Positions 61,252 to 64,000 of a stretch of 64,000 nucleotides of DNA are shown piece after piece. The stretch's first letter is position 1. The number at the start of each line of letters is the position of its first letter. The stretch is from JAJEFO01 sp965214325 (GTDB lineage Bacteria > Pseudomonadota > Alphaproteobacteria > Rhodobacterales > Rhodobacteraceae): assembly GCA_965214325.1 (NCBI GenBank), contig CBDCBG010000006.1, positions 1,984,001-2,048,000 on the forward strand. Direction: 5' to 3'. Position numbers and translations under genes: made by a program. The notes under the pieces were generated by a model, which was not told where the DNA came from, searched no databases, and was given only the letters and a program-made list of their open reading frames with translations.

Positions 61252-63399
61252 ATGGCCGAGCGCTCCTTCAAGGCAGAAGTCGAACATCTGCGCCTCGGCG
61301 CAGGCGAGACTTTCACGGGCGAAGGCATTCTGGCAATCACCAAGGCGCTGCTGGAATCCGGCGTGGGCTATGTCGGCGGGTATCAGGGCGCGCCAATCTC
61401 TCACCTGATGGACGTGCTGACCGATGCGCAGGATCTCCTGGCCGAGCTTGGCGTCCGGTTCGAAGCCAACGCGTCCGAGGCCGCTGCAACCGCGATGCTG
61501 GCGGCATCGGTCCATTACCCGATTCGCGGCGCCGTGACCTACAAGGGTCCTGTCGGGGTCAACGTCGCGTCGGACGCATTGGCGAACCTGTCATCCTCGG
61601 GCGTGAACGGCGGTGCGCTGATTGTCGTCGGCGAGGACTACGGCGAAGGCTCTTCGATCATGCAGGAGCGCAGCCACGCCTTTGCGATGAAGTCGCAGTT
61701 CTGGCTTTTGGACCCGCGCCCGAACCTGCCCTCGATCGTGCGAGCGGTAAGGCAGGGGTTCGAGCTCTCCGAGGCGTCCAGCACGCCAGTGATGCTGATG
61801 GTGCGGATCCGGTCCTGCCATGTCACGGGCCAGTTCGAGGCCGCAGACAACATCCCGCCGCCGCTGAGCGTCCGCGATGCGCTGGCAAGCCCGCGAAAGG
61901 ATTTCCGGCGCGTGGTGCTGCCGCCCATGTCCTACGCGCATGAGAAAGACAAGATCGACAGGCGCTGGCCCGCCGCCGAGACCTTCATCACGGAACAGGC
62001 GTTGAACGAGCGCTTCGGCCCCCGACAGGGCAAGGTCGGCATCGTTCTTCAGGGCGGCATGTACAACGGCGTGATACGGGTGCTGCAGCGGCTGGGCCTT
62101 GCCGACATCTACGGCAATACGGAAGTGCCGTTCCATGTCCTGAACGTCACATACCCATTGGTTCGAGCGGAGTTGCTGGACTTCGCGCACGGCAAGGACG
62201 CGCTTCTGGTCGTTGAAGAGGGTCAGCCCGATTTCATCGAGCAGTCCGTTGGCTCCATGCTGTTCAGGGAAGATGTCCGAACCCGCCTGATGGGCAAGGA
62301 TGTTCTGCCGATGGCCGGCGAATACACCGGCCAGGTGCTGCACGACGGCATAACCGCCTTCCTTCGCGAAACCGCCTCCGACCTGCTGCCCGGTAGGATC
62401 CGTGCGCCCAACCGGGATGCGCCGGACATCCCGGACCTTTCGAAGACGGTCCCGATCCGGCCGCCCGGCTTCTGCACCGGATGCCCCGAACGCCCGATCT
62501 TCGCTGCACTGAAGATCGTCCAGCAGGAGCTTGGCGAACACCAGATCACCGGCGATATCGGCTGCCATCTCTTCGCTGCGCTCCCGCCCTTCGAGGTCGG
62601 CGGATCGACAATGGGCTACGGCCTTGGCCCGGCATCGAATTCCGCCTTCGACGCCGGTGGCGAAAGGAGGGCGATCTCGATCATCGGCGATGGCGGGTTC
62701 TGGCACAACGGCCTCGCCTCCTCGATAGGCAACATGGTGTTCAACTGCTCCGACAGCGTTGCGGTGATCGTTGACAACTTCTATTCGGCCGCCACGGGCG
62801 GACAGGATGTGCCTTCGAGCCGTGCCATCAACCCGACCAGGGCCACGAACAACCCGATCAGTGCCGCCGTCCGGGGAGTTGGCGTGAAATGGGTCCGCGA
62901 GATCGACCGCACCTACGACGTGCCTCGGATGTGCAAGGTCTTTCGCGAGGCGCTGACCACGGACTATGACGGCCCGAAGGTCATTGTCGCCTCCTCCGAA
63001 TGCATGCTGAACCGCCAGCGCCGCGAGAAACCGCTCCGGCGAGAGGCCATCAATGCCGGCAGGCGCGTCGAGGTGCCCCGTTTCGGTATCGATGAAGACA
63101 TCTGCACCGGCGATCACGCCTGCATCCGGCTCTCGGGCTGCCCGTCGCTGTCGCTCAAGAAGCTCGACGACCCGCTCCGCGACGATCCGGTGGCGCATAT
63201 CGACCAGACATGCGTCGGCTGCGGAAACTGCGGCGAGGTGGCCGAGGCCGCTGTGCTCTGTCCAAGCTTCTATCGCGCCGACGTCGTGCACAACCCGACC
63301 GGTTTCGAACAGTGGCGCGCGGACATCGCCGCGCGGCTCAAAGGCTGGCTGCAACGCCGTCGGGCACGCCAGTCGCTTTCCTTCGGAGGCGCGGAATGA
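61252..63399 (+). CDS. iorA: Indolepyruvate:ferredoxin oxidoreductase alpha-type subunit
   Basis: 715-aa thiamine-diphosphate/iron-sulfur 2-oxo-acid:ferredoxin oxidoreductase large subunit. N-terminal pyrimidine-binding part: GAGETFTGEGILAITKALLE, GYVGGYQGAPISHLMDVLTD and FEANASEAAATAMLAASVHY then GPVGVNVASDALANLS. TPP-binding part: PGFCTGCPERPIFAALKIVQ, GDIGCHLFAALPPFEVGGST and IIGDGGFWHNGLASSIGNMV (GDG at residues 479-481). C-terminal ferredoxin-like part with Cys from residue 618: CTGDHACIRLSGCPSLSLKK and CVGCGNCGEVAEAAVLCPSF. It converts an aryl-2-oxo acid to the acyl-CoA. 6 bp after the PLP-cyclase gene. Complete. Confidence 0.9.
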   Translation: MAERSFKAEVEHLRLGAGETFTGEGILAITKALLESGVGYVGGYQGAPISHLMDVLTDAQDLLAELGVRFEANASEAAATAMLAASVHYPIRGAVTYKGPVGVNVASDALANLSSSGVNGGALIVVGEDYGEGSSIMQERSHAFAMKSQFWLLDPRPNLPSIVRAVRQGFELSEASSTPVMLMVRIRSCHVTGQFEAADNIPPPLSVRDALASPRKDFRRVVLPPMSYAHEKDKIDRRWPAAETFITEQALNERFGPRQGKVGIVLQGGMYNGVIRVLQRLGLADIYGNTEVPFHVLNVTYPLVRAELLDFAHGKDALLVVEEGQPDFIEQSVGSMLFREDVRTRLMGKDVLPMAGEYTGQVLHDGITAFLRETASDLLPGRIRAPNRDAPDIPDLSKTVPIRPPGFCTGCPERPIFAALKIVQQELGEHQITGDIGCHLFAALPPFEVGGSTMGYGLGPASNSAFDAGGERRAISIIGDGGFWHNGLASSIGNMVFNCSDSVAVIVDNFYSAATGGQDVPSSRAINPTRATNNPISAAVRGVGVKWVREIDRTYDVPRMCKVFREALTTDYDGPKVIVASSECMLNRQRREKPLRREAINAGRRVEVPRFGIDEDICTGDHACIRLSGCPSLSLKKLDDPLRDDPVAHIDQTCVGCGNCGEVAEAAVLCPSFYRADVVHNPTGFEQWRADIAARLKGWLQRRRARQSLSFGGAE

Positions 63400-64000
63400 C
63401 GGTGCAGCAGCCATTCGGGGCGGAAGAGGCCAGACCGGGCGCCGACGGCATCGTCAAGCTCGCGATCATGGCGGTGGGAGGTCAGGGCGGCGGGGTCTTG
63501 ACCAGCTGGATCGAAACCCTCGCCCGAACGCAGGGCCATGCCTGCCAGGCAACCTCGGTCGCCGGCGTGGCACAGCGCACCGGTGCGACGATCTACTATG
63601 TCGAGATGGCCAGGACCGGAACCGTGCAGCCGGTCTTTGCCCTCGCTCCCTCCTCCGGCGATGTCGACATCCTGATCGCCGCGGAAATGATGGAGGCCGG
63701 ACGTGCCATCGCGCGCGGCTTCGTGACCCCGGACAGAACGACACTCATCGCATCGTCCCACCGCGCGCTCGCGATCTCGGAAAAAAGCGTTCCAGGCGAC
63801 GGAATCGCCGATGCGAGCGAGGTTCGCGCCACTGCCGAAATCGCCGCCGCCCGATTCATCTGTTTCGACATGGAGAGACTGGCGGTCGAAAACGGATCCG
63901 TCATTTCAGCCACGCTGTTCGGCACCTTGGCAGCTTCGGAATGCCTGCCCTTTGACAAGGGCGCCTTCGAGGACGCAATTCGTACCGGAAAGCGAGGAGT
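63396..64000 (+). CDS. iorB: Indolepyruvate:ferredoxin oxidoreductase beta-type subunit (partial)
   Basis: ATG 63396 overlaps the alpha-subunit stop (ATGA); the frame is open to the window end (201 codons). The text IVKLAIMAVGGQGGGVLTSW and CQATSVAGVAQRTGATIYYV matches the gamma-domain/IorB family (GxGGQG and VAQRTG motifs), followed by DVDILIAAEMMEAGRAIARG and FVTPDRTTLIASSHRALAIS. It pairs with the preceding subunit. Longer alphaproteobacterial versions of about 500 aa exist; the length here is cut by the window. Confidence 0.9.
   Translation, partial: MTVQQPFGAEEARPGADGIVKLAIMAVGGQGGGVLTSWIETLARTQGHACQATSVAGVAQRTGATIYYVEMARTGTVQPVFALAPSSGDVDILIAAEMMEAGRAIARGFVTPDRTTLIASSHRALAISEKSVPGDGIADASEVRATAEIAAARFICFDMERLAVENGSVISATLFGTLAASECLPFDKGAFEDAIRTGKRG

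Noticed and set aside
61591..63414. 607-codon minus-strand open frame
   Set aside because: Shadow of the indolepyruvate oxidoreductase alpha subunit, which has complete cofactor motifs on the plus strand.

Overview
The window is a GC-rich alphaproteobacterial chromosome segment. The helicase at the left edge, the 2-hydroxy-acid dehydrogenase and the many ABC-transporter/amino-acid catabolic operons read like Rhodobacterales (Roseobacter-type) proteins; this is from recalled family sequence, not a search. Two things stand out: a heavily eroded, IS-ridden left half, and an unusual intact catabolic gene set at the right edge.

Layout. 1-7017: housekeeping/central metabolism (uvrD on the minus strand, an FMN-dependent 2-hydroxy-acid dehydrogenase, a full-length pyruvate carboxylase). 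7595-17478: a peptide-type ABC transporter operon (dppBCDF) followed by two CocE-type hydrolases and an alpha/beta hydrolase. Nearly every gene in it is damaged (frameshift, amber codons, IS insertion, small deletion); only the first CocE gene and possibly dppC still read through, and no solute-binding protein gene is present. 17688: tRNA-Gly(GCC). 18026-31306: a nest of mobile elements bounded by a 22-bp inverted repeat. It holds a decayed ISNCY transposase, an IS256-like scrap, a lone cold-shock gene, and an IS66-type unit that contains a large-serine-recombinase module. That recombinase is split by a complete IS21 element, and the IS66 transposase is split by an IS110/IS1111-type element. 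A second, decayed copy of the IS110-type element sits in dppF.

31488-37969: a minus-strand operon for sugar uptake (binding protein, two permeases, ATPase) with a small ORF, an alpha/beta hydrolase and a semialdehyde-type dehydrogenase. 38426-42750: an IS1634-family transposase gene split cleanly by a second serine-recombinase element of 2.5 kb. 42889-47194: a minus-strand operon of an M24-fold protein and a 2-oxo-acid dehydrogenase E1alpha-E1beta-E2, whose E2 lacks the usual catalytic motif. 47320-50910: a transporter fragment, a LacI-type pseudogene with a perfect operator upstream, a glutathionyl-hydroquinone reductase, an HxlR regulator and a TIGR04076-type protein.

50907-64000 is the most interesting functional block: a RidA, an SRPBCC protein and an aldo/keto reductase fused to a second RidA domain; a complete branched-chain/aromatic-type amino-acid ABC transporter (livGFHMK) led by a second aldo/keto reductase; and, divergently, one ORF fusing a kynureninase-like PLP domain to a cyclase/formamidase-like domain, followed by indolepyruvate:ferredoxin-type oxidoreductase subunits. 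Together they look like an uptake-and-degradation pathway for an amino acid or related aromatic compound. The substrate cannot be told from the sequence.
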